From NCBI RefSeq assembly GCF_051124815.1, contig NZ_CP118485.1, positions 1,736,001-1,800,000 of the forward strand: a DNA stretch of 64,000 nt, read 5' to 3'. Each line of letters starts with the position of its first letter. Within the stretch, counting starts at the first letter, position 1. This DNA comes from Azospirillum sp051124815. GTDB lineage: Bacteria; Pseudomonadota; Alphaproteobacteria; Azospirillales; Azospirillaceae. The translations under genes were made by a program, and so were the position numbers. This document shows, piece after piece, positions 57,347 through 64,000 of the stretch. Under the pieces are notes generated by a model. That model was not told the DNA's origin. It worked only from the letters and a program-made list of their open reading frames with translations, and made no database searches.

Positions 57347-59488
57347 TCAGGCGGCCTTGTTGCGGCCGGCCACGATCTCGTCGGTGACGTTGCGCGGCAC
57401 CGGCTCGTAGTGGCTGAACTCCATCGAGTAGGACGCACGGCCCGAGGTCATGCCGCGCAGCTGGCCGATGTAGCCGAACATTTCGTTCAGCGGGACATTG
57501 GCCTCGACGGCGATGTTCGAACCACGCTCCAGCTGGCCCAGGACGGTGCCGCGACGACGGTTCACGTCGCCGATGACGTCGCCCAGGTAATCCTCCGGCG
57601 TGACGATCTCGACCTTCATCACCGGCTCCAGCAGGATCGGACCGGCCTTCGGCAGAGCCTCACGGAAGCAGGCCTTGGCGGCGATTTCGAACGTCAGGGC
57701 GTTCGAGTCGACGTCGTGGTACTTGCCGTCCACCAGGCGGGCGCTGAAGTCGACCGTCGGATAGCCGGCGAGGACGCCGTCTTCCTTCTGCATCTCCAGA
57801 CCCTTGCCGACCGACGGGACATATTCGCGCGGAACCGAACCGCCGACCGTCTCGTCCTTGAAGGTGAAGCCGGCGCCACGCTCCAGCGGCTCGAAGATGA
57901 TCTTCACTTCGGCGAACTGGCCCGAACCACCGGTCTGCTTCTTGTGGGTATAGGTGTATTCGACCGGCTTGGTGATCGTCTCGCGGTAGGCGACCTGGGG
58001 CTTGCCCATGTTGCCTTCCACGCCGAACTCCGTGCGCATGCGGTCCAGCGTCACTTCCAGGTGCAGCTCGCCCATGCCGCGCAGGATGGTCTGGCCGGTT
58101 TCACGGTCGGTCTCCAGACGGAGCGACGGATCGGCGCGGACCATCTTGCCGAGCGCGATCGAGAACTTCTCCTGCTCGCCCTTGGTCTTCGGCTCGACCG
58201 AGACGCTGATGACGGGGTCGGGGAAGCGCATGCGCTCCAGGATGACCGGGTGGGCGGCGTCGCAGAGCGTGTCACCGGTCTCGGTCTCCTGCAGGGAGAC
58301 GAGCGCGATGATGTCGCCGGCGCGGGCTTCCTCGATCGGGTTGGCGTCCTTCGCGTACATCTCGACCATGCGGCCGATCTTCTCGCGCTTGCCGCGGGTC
58401 GAGTTCAGGATCGACATGCCCTTGGTCAGCACGCCCGAATAGACGCGGACGAAGGTCATCGAGCCGTAGGTGTCGTTCAGCACCTTGAAGGCCAGCGCCG
58501 AGAAGGGCGCGTCGTCGGAGCTGAGACGCTCGCCGTTCGGGTTGCCGTCCTCGTCCACCGTCTTGATCGCCTCGACGTCGGTCGGGGCCGGCAGCAGATC
58601 GACGACCGCATCCAGAACCTGCTGGACGCCCTTGTTCTTGTAGGACGAGCCGCAGAGCACCGGGGTGAAGGCGCTCTTGATGGTGCCCTTGCGCAGGCAG
58701 GCGCGCAGAACGTCCGGCGACGGCTCCTCACCCGACTCCAGGTAGGCTTCCATCGCGGCGTCGTCCTGCTCCAGAGCGGTGTCGACCAGCTCGGAGCGCA
58801 GCGACGGGATCAGCGCGATGTTGTCGAGGTCTTCCTTGACGGTCAGGTTCAGCTTCTCGGCGAGATCGTCGGTGACCTCCCAGACTTCCCACTTGGCGTC
58901 CTTGTCGTCCGAGAACCAGACATAGGCCTTCATCTCGACGAGGTCGACCATGCCGCGGAAGTTGTCTTCCGAGCCCAGCGGAACCTGGATGCAGACCGGA
59001 CGGGCATTCAGACGCTGACGGATCATGCTGACGCAGCGCTGGAAGTTGGCGCCGGAGCGGTCCATCTTGTTGACGTAGCAGATACGCGGAACGTTGTAGT
59101 TGTCCGCCAGACGCCAGTTGGTCTCCGACTGCGGCTCCACGCCGGCGACGCCGTCGAACACCACGACCGCGCCGTCGAGCACACGCAGCGAGCGGTTCAC
59201 CTCGATGGTGAAATCGACGTGGCCGGGGGTGTCGATGACGTTGATCTTCTTGTCGCGCCAGAAGGCCGAGACCGCGGCGGACTGAATGGTGATGCCGCGC
59301 TTCTGCTCCTGCTCCATGTAGTCGGTCGTGGTCGACGTCTTCAGATCCTTCGTCTCGTGGACGTCGATGATCGTGTGCTTGCGACCGGTGTAGTACAGAA
59401 TACGCTCGGTGGTCGTCGTCTTGCCCGCGTCGACGTGGGCGATGATGCCGATGTTCCGAATGTCAGACAGTGGCGTTTGGCGCGGCAT
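57347..59488 (-). CDS. fusA: Elongation factor G (divergent, isolated copy)
   Basis: EF-G drives GTP-dependent ribosomal translocation. The 713-residue product has G1 HVDAGKTTTTERILYYTG, G2/switch I followed by MEQEQKRGITIQSAAV, G3 DTPGHVDF and G4 NKMD, and domains II-V are complete. The switch I segment (HETKDLKTSTTTDY) differs from the usual EVHDGAATMDW form, and GITIQSAA resembles the spdEFG1/mitochondrial EF-G1 type. It is not next to rpsL, rpsG or tuf. It could be a second EF-G specialised for translocation or recycling. Confidence 0.88.
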   Translation of the reverse strand: MPRQTPLSDIRNIGIIAHVDAGKTTTTERILYYTGRKHTIIDVHETKDLKTSTTTDYMEQEQKRGITIQSAAVSAFWRDKKINVIDTPGHVDFTIEVNRSLRVLDGAVVVFDGVAGVEPQSETNWRLADNYNVPRICYVNKMDRSGANFQRCVSMIRQRLNARPVCIQVPLGSEDNFRGMVDLVEMKAYVWFSDDKDAKWEVWEVTDDLAEKLNLTVKEDLDNIALIPSLRSELVDTALEQDDAAMEAYLESGEEPSPDVLRACLRKGTIKSAFTPVLCGSSYKNKGVQQVLDAVVDLLPAPTDVEAIKTVDEDGNPNGERLSSDDAPFSALAFKVLNDTYGSMTFVRVYSGVLTKGMSILNSTRGKREKIGRMVEMYAKDANPIEEARAGDIIALVSLQETETGDTLCDAAHPVILERMRFPDPVISVSVEPKTKGEQEKFSIALGKMVRADPSLRLETDRETGQTILRGMGELHLEVTLDRMRTEFGVEGNMGKPQVAYRETITKPVEYTYTHKKQTGGSGQFAEVKIIFEPLERGAGFTFKDETVGGSVPREYVPSVGKGLEMQKEDGVLAGYPTVDFSARLVDGKYHDVDSNALTFEIAAKACFREALPKAGPILLEPVMKVEIVTPEDYLGDVIGDVNRRRGTVLGQLERGSNIAVEANVPLNEMFGYIGQLRGMTSGRASYSMEFSHYEPVPRNVTDEIVAGRNKAA

Positions 59489-59585
59489 GTTGCGGTTCCA
59501 TTGCAGTAACGCGACAACCGAAGCGCGACCGTCAGGGTCGTCCGCTTCGGCGGCAGAGGTTGGTCGGGGTTTTACGGGCGATCTG

Positions 59586-59600
59586 TTAAGGCGTCATTAA
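59586..59600. promoter_or_regulatory. Perfect CtrA-consensus box upstream of fusA
   Basis: TTAA-GGCGTCA-TTAA matches the CtrA consensus exactly, and the next phase (CATTCCG-TAAA, to 59611) nearly repeats it. It lies 98 bp upstream of the fusA ATG. Binding is inferred. Confidence 0.55.
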
Positions 59601-59611
59601 CATTCCGTAAA

Positions 59612-59630
59612 CCGACAAGCAATTTGTCGG
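59612..59630 (-). terminator. Hairpin downstream of ridA
   Basis: CCGACAA-GCAAT-TTGTCGG is a 7-bp stem 87 bp after the RidA stop; on the minus strand TTTACGG follows. It may end the RidA transcript before the fusA promoter region. Confidence 0.4.
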
Positions 59631-59716
59631 AATATTGAAGCGCGCGGCCCTCACAGCGTTCGGGCCACGCCGGCACACCCCAACCGAGGCTGCCGGGTCG
59701 CCCCGTTTCCGCCGCC

Positions 59717-60064
59717 TTATTTAGCAGCGGTGACCTGAATTTCAACGAGATACTCAGGAGCGGCCAGCTTGGCTTCCACCGTGGCGCGGGCCGGCGAATT
59801 GGCCGGATCGACCCAGGCCTCCCACGCCTTGTTCATCGCGCCGAAGCTGGCGATGTCCACCAGATAGATCGTGGCCGACAGCAGCTTGCTCTTGTCGCTG
59901 CCCGCTTCCGCCAGCAAGGCGTCGATCTGGGCCAGGATCTGGGCGGTCTGACGCTCGACGTCGGGCGTCGGCTCGTCGGCGACCTGACCGGCGAGATAGA
60001 CCGTGTCCTTGTGGACAACCATCTGGCTCATGCGCGGTCCGGTGTGGAAGCGCTGGATCGACAT
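59717..60064 (-). CDS. RidA/YjgF family enamine/imine deaminase
   Basis: The 115-residue trimeric-type protein has VYLAGQVADEPTPDVERQTA, LLSATIYLVDIASFGAMNKAW and the key arginine in NSPARATVEAKLAAPEYLVEI, where Arg and the following Glu contact the substrate carboxylate. RidA hydrolyses reactive 2-aminoacrylate formed by PLP enzymes. The ATG at 60064 has GGAGT upstream. Subgroup assignment (RidA versus Rid2) is not certain. Confidence 0.85.
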   Translation of the reverse strand: MSIQRFHTGPRMSQMVVHKDTVYLAGQVADEPTPDVERQTAQILAQIDALLAEAGSDKSKLLSATIYLVDIASFGAMNKAWEAWVDPANSPARATVEAKLAAPEYLVEIQVTAAK

Positions 60065-60161
60065 TGCGGAAAGACTCCGGGTTCCGGGGGGCTCGAAAAA
60101 GACGGGGGTACGTCTATGCCATTCGGGGCCGCGCGCGAAGCGAAAAATGCGTCTCATGCGC

Positions 60162-60908
60162 TCAGGGCTGACCCGCAGCGGTATCCTTCGCCAAAAGTGC
60201 GGCGAAACGCGCGGACGGAACCGCAAAATTGCGCACGGCCGGGCCGGGGCCGGCGGCGACACCGACTCCGGCAACCGACCAGCCCTCGCCATTCCACCTC
60301 CGCACCAGCAGCGGCCCGCCGCTGGTCCCGCGCGTGGCGTCGCAATCGTGCACCAGCAGACCGGCGCTTTCACCCAACAGATGACAGTCGCGGTCGGCCA
60401 TCAGGATTTGCGCCCGGTCCTGGCTGTAGCCGCCGAGCATCACCGGCGTTCCCGACGGCAGGTGTCCGGCGCCGAGGGGCAGCGGAGGCACCGACGCCGG
60501 GGCGGGCTCCGACAGGGTCAGCACCGCCCAGTCGGCGGCGACCATCGGAGTCGCGGACGCGGGATCGTAGACCGGGTCGGTCGCAACCCGCGCGACCGTG
60601 ACGTGGCGGGTGAACTCCCCCCGGTCATAGCCGAACAGGACATGCAGGGAGGACGCCTGCAGGAAGCGCCGTGTGCGCGGATTGAACAGGCAGTGGCCGG
60701 CGGTCACCACCGTGCGCAGGCCGACCAGCGCCCCGGTGCAGCGGCCCGCCAGATTGGTCTGAACCCGGACGATGCTGCGCCAGGGATCCGCGGTCGCATC
60801 CACCGGCGCCCGCCGGTCGCCGGGCCCGACGCCTGGGAGCAGCGGCCGTTCGGCATGGACTTCACGCGCACCGGCAAGGGCCGCCAGCGCGACAATGGCT
60901 GCGACCAT
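60162..60908 (-). CDS. Secreted trypsin-like serine protease
   Basis: The 248-residue product has a signal peptide (MVAAIVALAALAGA, cleavage near VHA-ER) and a chymotrypsin-fold catalytic domain. The triad is visible: His in TVVTAGHCLFN, Asp in VAADWAVLTLSEP, Ser in TRGTSGGPLLV. The N-terminal region of the signal lacks the usual positive charge, so the true start may lie slightly upstream. It is divergent from the topoisomerase gene, with 75 bp between. Confidence 0.8.
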   Translation of the reverse strand: MVAAIVALAALAGAREVHAERPLLPGVGPGDRRAPVDATADPWRSIVRVQTNLAGRCTGALVGLRTVVTAGHCLFNPRTRRFLQASSLHVLFGYDRGEFTRHVTVARVATDPVYDPASATPMVAADWAVLTLSEPAPASVPPLPLGAGHLPSGTPVMLGGYSQDRAQILMADRDCHLLGESAGLLVHDCDATRGTSGGPLLVRRWNGEGWSVAGVGVAAGPGPAVRNFAVPSARFAALLAKDTAAGQP

Positions 60909-60983
60909 AAAGCCAAGGCCAAGGCCGCTCAGGGTCCATGCATGTTCTTGCTCCGTTTCCTTCAATCCCGTATCCTCCGCAGC

Positions 60984-63236
60984 ATGGCGACGCTGATCAT
61001 CACCGAAAAATCCAGCCAGGCGAAGGACCTGCGCGCGGCCCTGGGCGACCGCCACGGCCGCATCCTGCCGGCCGAAGGCCATCTGTTGCGGCTTGCCGAG
61101 CCGGACGAGGTCGATCCCGCCTGGAAGCGCTGGTCGCCGACCCTGCTGAAGCCGGACGGGCTCTATCCCACCCGCCCCGACCAGGGCGGCAACAAGGCTG
61201 CGAAACTGCAGGCGATCACCGCCGCCCTTCGCGCCTGCGACGAGGTGATCCTCGCCACCGACTGCGACCGCGAGGGCCAGCTGATCGGCCAGGAGATCCT
61301 GGAGCATGTCGGCTATCGCGGCAAGGTGCGGCGCGCGCTTTTCACGGCGCAGGACCCGAAGACCCTGCGCGACGCCTTCGCCCAGTTGAAGCCCAACGAC
61401 AGCATGCGCCCGCTCTATGAGGCGGCGGTGGCGCGCCAGCAGGCCGACCAGATCTACAACCTTTCACTGACCCGCACCGCGACCAAGACCCTGCTGGCCC
61501 CCGGCACCCGCGGCGTCATCGGCATCGGCCGGGTGAAGACCCCGACTCTCGCCATCGTCTGCCTGCGCGAGCTGGAAATCCGCAACTTCAAGCCCGAGGA
61601 TTATTTCGAGGTCGTGGCGACCGCCACCGTGGCGGAGGGCAGCTTCCTGATGCGCCACGCCCCGGCGCCGAAGGACCGCATCAAGGACCGCGCGAACGCC
61701 GAGGCCATCGCCCGCGCCGCCGACAGCCACCGCGGCCCGCTGACCGTCACGGTCGAGGAGAAACGGCAGGCGCCGCCGAAGCTGTATGACCTGCCCTCGC
61801 TGCAGAAGACCTGCGGCCAGCGCTGGGGCTGGACCGCCGACCGCACGCTGGCGGTGGCGCAGGAGCTGTATGACGGCGAAGGCAAGAAGCTCATCACCTA
61901 TCCGCGCGCCGAGGCGCGCTACCTCTCGGAGAACCAGATCGCCGATGCGCCGGCCATCGTCGGCGCGCTGACCCGGCTGCGCGGCTTCGCCCATCTGGAT
62001 ATTTCCCGGCCGGTGATCCGCAAGGGCAAGTCCGGCCATTTTTGCGACAAGGCGCTGGAAGGCGTGTCGCACCATGCGGTGATTCCCAACGTCAATGTGC
62101 TGGACGATCTGGAGTCGCGGCTGGTCCGGCTGACCGACGACGAGAAGCGGCTGTTCGCGCTGATCTGCCGCTCATATCTCGCCGCGGTGATGCCGGATTA
62201 CCAATATCGCCAGACCAGCGTGACCATGCCGGTTCCGGTGCCGACGCCCGAGGGGGCCAAGCCGGTCGCCTTCCGCGCCGTCGGCCGCATTCCGCTGAAG
62301 CTGGGCTGGAAAGCCGCCTTCGGCTCCGCCGAATCCGATGGCAAGCCGGAGGAGGAGGCCGAGCAGACCCTGCCGCCGCTGACCGACGGCGAGCAAGCGA
62401 CCCTGAGCGATCCCAAGGTGGAGGCCAAGCGCACCCAGGCACCGCCGCGCTACAACGAAGGCACGCTGGTCGACGCCATGCAGAACGCCTGGCGGTTCGT
62501 CGAGGATCCGGCGCTGCGCGACCGGCTGAAGGAGGCCAAGGGAATCGGCACCCCCGCCACCCGCGCCGAGGTGATCAAGGGGCTGCGCAAGCAGAACCTG
62601 CTGGGGGCCGACGGCAAATGGCTGGTGCCGACCCCGGCCGGCCTGCATCTGTTCGAAACCCTGCGCGCCGCCGCCCCGACCCTGGTCGATCCCGGCACCA
62701 CCGCGCTGTGGGAGATGAAGCTGGACGAGGTGGTGACCGGCCGCGCCGATTTCCGCCACGTCATCGACGCCATCGCCAGCGAGGCCGACCGACTGATCGG
62801 CGCATTGGTCGGACAGCGTGGAGCCGCGCTGGATCTCGGCCTGCCCGCGGCCAAGGTCCGATTCACCCGCCGCGGCGCGACCGGACGAAGCACGGCGGCG
62901 CGGGGCGGCGGCGCTGTATCGGGCGATGTGGCGAAGCCTGCAAGACGGCGACTCCGCAAGGTGGCGGCACCCGCCGACGGGGACGCGACGACACCGAAAT
63001 CACGACGCACCCGCAAGACCAGGGGAGCCGGCAGCGCGCCGCCCGCTGCCGCAGTGCCCGAAAGCACGCCGGCGGAGGCCTCGCCCATTCCGGAGCCGCG
63101 ACGCCGCCGCGAACCGACCGAGCGCATGGTCGCCTTTGCCCGCAGCCTGGCGGAACGCAAGGGAATCGCCCTGCCCGACCCATGCCTGCGTGATTTTGAC
63201 CAGTGCCGCAGCTTTCTGGATCAGCACGCCCGCTGA
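60984..63236 (+). CDS. Type IA DNA topoisomerase (topoisomerase III-like)
   Basis: The 750-residue enzyme starts MATLIITEKSSQAKDLRAAL, the Toprim start. Metal-binding acids are in ATDCDREGQLIGQE (DCD in place of the usual DPD). The active-site tyrosine is in LITYPRAEARYLSEN, where TopB normally has YPRTDSRYL. No zinc ribbon is seen. After a Lys/Arg-rich linker (about 635-710) a small C-terminal domain reads VAFARSLAERKGIALPDPCL. It likely decatenates or acts on recombination intermediates. topA is elsewhere in this window, so this is a second type IA enzyme. Confidence 0.85.
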   Translation: MATLIITEKSSQAKDLRAALGDRHGRILPAEGHLLRLAEPDEVDPAWKRWSPTLLKPDGLYPTRPDQGGNKAAKLQAITAALRACDEVILATDCDREGQLIGQEILEHVGYRGKVRRALFTAQDPKTLRDAFAQLKPNDSMRPLYEAAVARQQADQIYNLSLTRTATKTLLAPGTRGVIGIGRVKTPTLAIVCLRELEIRNFKPEDYFEVVATATVAEGSFLMRHAPAPKDRIKDRANAEAIARAADSHRGPLTVTVEEKRQAPPKLYDLPSLQKTCGQRWGWTADRTLAVAQELYDGEGKKLITYPRAEARYLSENQIADAPAIVGALTRLRGFAHLDISRPVIRKGKSGHFCDKALEGVSHHAVIPNVNVLDDLESRLVRLTDDEKRLFALICRSYLAAVMPDYQYRQTSVTMPVPVPTPEGAKPVAFRAVGRIPLKLGWKAAFGSAESDGKPEEEAEQTLPPLTDGEQATLSDPKVEAKRTQAPPRYNEGTLVDAMQNAWRFVEDPALRDRLKEAKGIGTPATRAEVIKGLRKQNLLGADGKWLVPTPAGLHLFETLRAAAPTLVDPGTTALWEMKLDEVVTGRADFRHVIDAIASEADRLIGALVGQRGAALDLGLPAAKVRFTRRGATGRSTAARGGGAVSGDVAKPARRRLRKVAAPADGDATTPKSRRTRKTRGAGSAPPAAAVPESTPAEASPIPEPRRRREPTERMVAFARSLAERKGIALPDPCLRDFDQCRSFLDQHAR

Positions 63237-63370
63237 GCGCCGATCGACAGCCGCGCTCACGATTGCCGATATTGTTACAGGGCGCGCCACTTTGGCGAAA
63301 AGGATCGCTGGACTCCACCCGCTCTGCCGGTAATTCTCATGGAATACGCAATTATTGCTGAGCGCTTTCC

Positions 63371-64000
63371 ATGAGATTTTCCGGTCGGACCTCGCGCACC
63401 GTCACCGCCGCAGCGCTGACCCTGGCCGCGGCAACTCCTGCGCTGGCCCAGAGCCTGCCGAACTACGGCGGCGCCAGCGTAACCCAATGCATTCCCTTCG
63501 CAAATTTCCAGCCCGTGTCCTTCACCGACCCGCCGAAGCTGAATTTCAGCATCGCCGGCGACAGCACGATCCACACGGTGACCATGGACACCGGATCGGT
63601 CGGCGTGGCCATGTCCGCTGCGAATATTCCCAATTACGAGACGCTGAAATCCGCTCCGGGCGCCAAGCCGGGAACGCAGTTCCTGTCGAGCAGCAAGGTG
63701 CTGTGGGTCGGCACCTGGGTGCCGATGACGGTCACCCTGTATGACCGCGCCAACCAGCCGGTGGCGACATCGGAGGTCTTCATCCTGGGCGTGGAAAAAT
63801 CCGGACGCTGTGACAGCTACCAGACCGACCAGCAGATCTGCCCCGGACTGCCGGCCCCGGAAAAGCCGGTGCTGTATATGGGCGTCGGCTTCGGTCAGGA
63901 GGCGGATTTCCAGCCTCAGGGCACGCCGGACAAGAATGTCCTGCTGAACCTGCGCAGCGTGAACGGCCAGCCCATCGCCGACGGCACGCTGAACACGGGC
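63371..64000 (+). CDS. Secreted protein with DTGS motif (partial)
   Basis: The frame is open to the window end, so the C-terminus is missing. The product has a signal peptide (MRFSGRTSRTVTAAALTLAA, cleavage near ALA-QS). Near residue 72 it reads HTVTMDTGSVGVAMS, a hydrophobic-DTGS-hydrophobic pattern like pepsin-type aspartic proteases and the DUF3443 group. A later CDSYQTDQQIC pair of cysteines could form a disulfide. A second DTG motif, if any, would lie beyond the edge. Function is not assigned. Confidence 0.65.
   Translation, partial: MRFSGRTSRTVTAAALTLAAATPALAQSLPNYGGASVTQCIPFANFQPVSFTDPPKLNFSIAGDSTIHTVTMDTGSVGVAMSAANIPNYETLKSAPGAKPGTQFLSSSKVLWVGTWVPMTVTLYDRANQPVATSEVFILGVEKSGRCDSYQTDQQICPGLPAPEKPVLYMGVGFGQEADFQPQGTPDKNVLLNLRSVNGQPIADGTLNTG

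Noticed and set aside
59466..59482. TGGCGCGG...TTGC within the fusA 5' end as a sigma-54 promoter
   Set aside because: The GG to GC spacing is one base too long and it points away from fusA.
57332..59509. A 725-codon open frame antisense to fusA
   Set aside because: It is the antisense shadow of EF-G, with no signal, domain or ribosome-binding site.
60003..60983. Long upstream extension of the type IA topoisomerase frame
   Set aside because: It is antisense to RidA and the trypsin-like protease; the Toprim start defines the ATG at 60984.
1..64000. Search for tRNA, rRNA, CRISPR arrays, insertion sequences and prophage genes
   Set aside because: No cloverleaf-like tRNA sequence, regularly spaced repeat array, transposase or integrase motif was seen by reading; a covariance or profile search would be the decisive test.

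Overview
The window reads as a chromosome segment of a high-GC alphaproteobacterium, most probably an Azospirillum-like member of the Rhodospirillales. Class-level signals are strong: a divK-pleD pair, a SciP (DUF1153) CtrA-inhibitor gene, the flagellar regulator FliX, an EipB (DUF1849) envelope protein, and a DksA whose zinc finger has lost most of its cysteines. The genus is an inference from overall protein flavour and gene content; nothing here proves it. I saw no rRNA, tRNA, CRISPR array, insertion sequence or prophage.

Region 1 (1-18.7 kb) is mainly a flagellar cluster in three blocks. On the minus strand are fliL, fliM and a DUF6468 membrane coiled-coil protein cut by the window edge. 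On the plus strand are flgF-flgG-flgA-flgH, then flgI-flgJ-flgN, then fliK-flgD, followed by sciP. fliX is divergent from flgI. The flgF, flgI and fliK promoters share one architecture: a sigma-54 -24/-12 element with a 13-bp GGC-N7-GCC palindrome centred 82-84 bp upstream, which fits an enhancer for the FlbD activator that works with FliX in Caulobacter. CtrA-like boxes (TTAA-N7-TTAA, at most one mismatch) lie before fliX, sciP, divK and fusA. A metabolic and stress island (6-12.3 kb: Ntn hydrolase, ATP-grasp protein, CPA2 antiporter, dksA) separates the flgH and flgI blocks.

Region 2 (18.7-39.4 kb) is mixed housekeeping: a TetR/MaoC divergent pair with a striking twin operator, an orphan TRAP solute-binding protein, a very small hydrophobic peptide gene with toxin-like features, rhomboid protease, enoyl-CoA hydratase, soluble PAS chemoreceptor, dprA-topA, an ECHDC3-like protein plus CoA-binding protein plus metY, an MFS transporter, arfB-rsmA, araC-azlC-azlD, and a TPR/glycosyltransferase-like fusion.

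Region 3 (39.4-52.2 kb) holds a SWIM-SNF2 helicase, a PAP2 phosphatase, divK-pleD with a further GGDEF cyclase, a 2-hydroxyacid dehydrogenase divergent from eipB, rarA, a cysteine-patterned lipoprotein, and a YqaA-family membrane protein.

Region 4 (52.2-64 kb) contains the alpha ribosomal operon rpsM-rpsK-rpoA-rplQ with its own strong sigma-70 promoter and a clear terminator, detached from the spc operon. Upstream lie an unknown membrane protein, a TPR protein, an isolated and divergent EF-G, RidA, a trypsin-like protease divergent from a topoisomerase III-like type IA enzyme, and a truncated secreted protein with a DTGS motif.

Many very long antisense open frames exist. They are GC-bias shadows and are not annotated. 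Starts were moved inward where a ribosome-binding site, signal peptide or family N-terminus argued for it.
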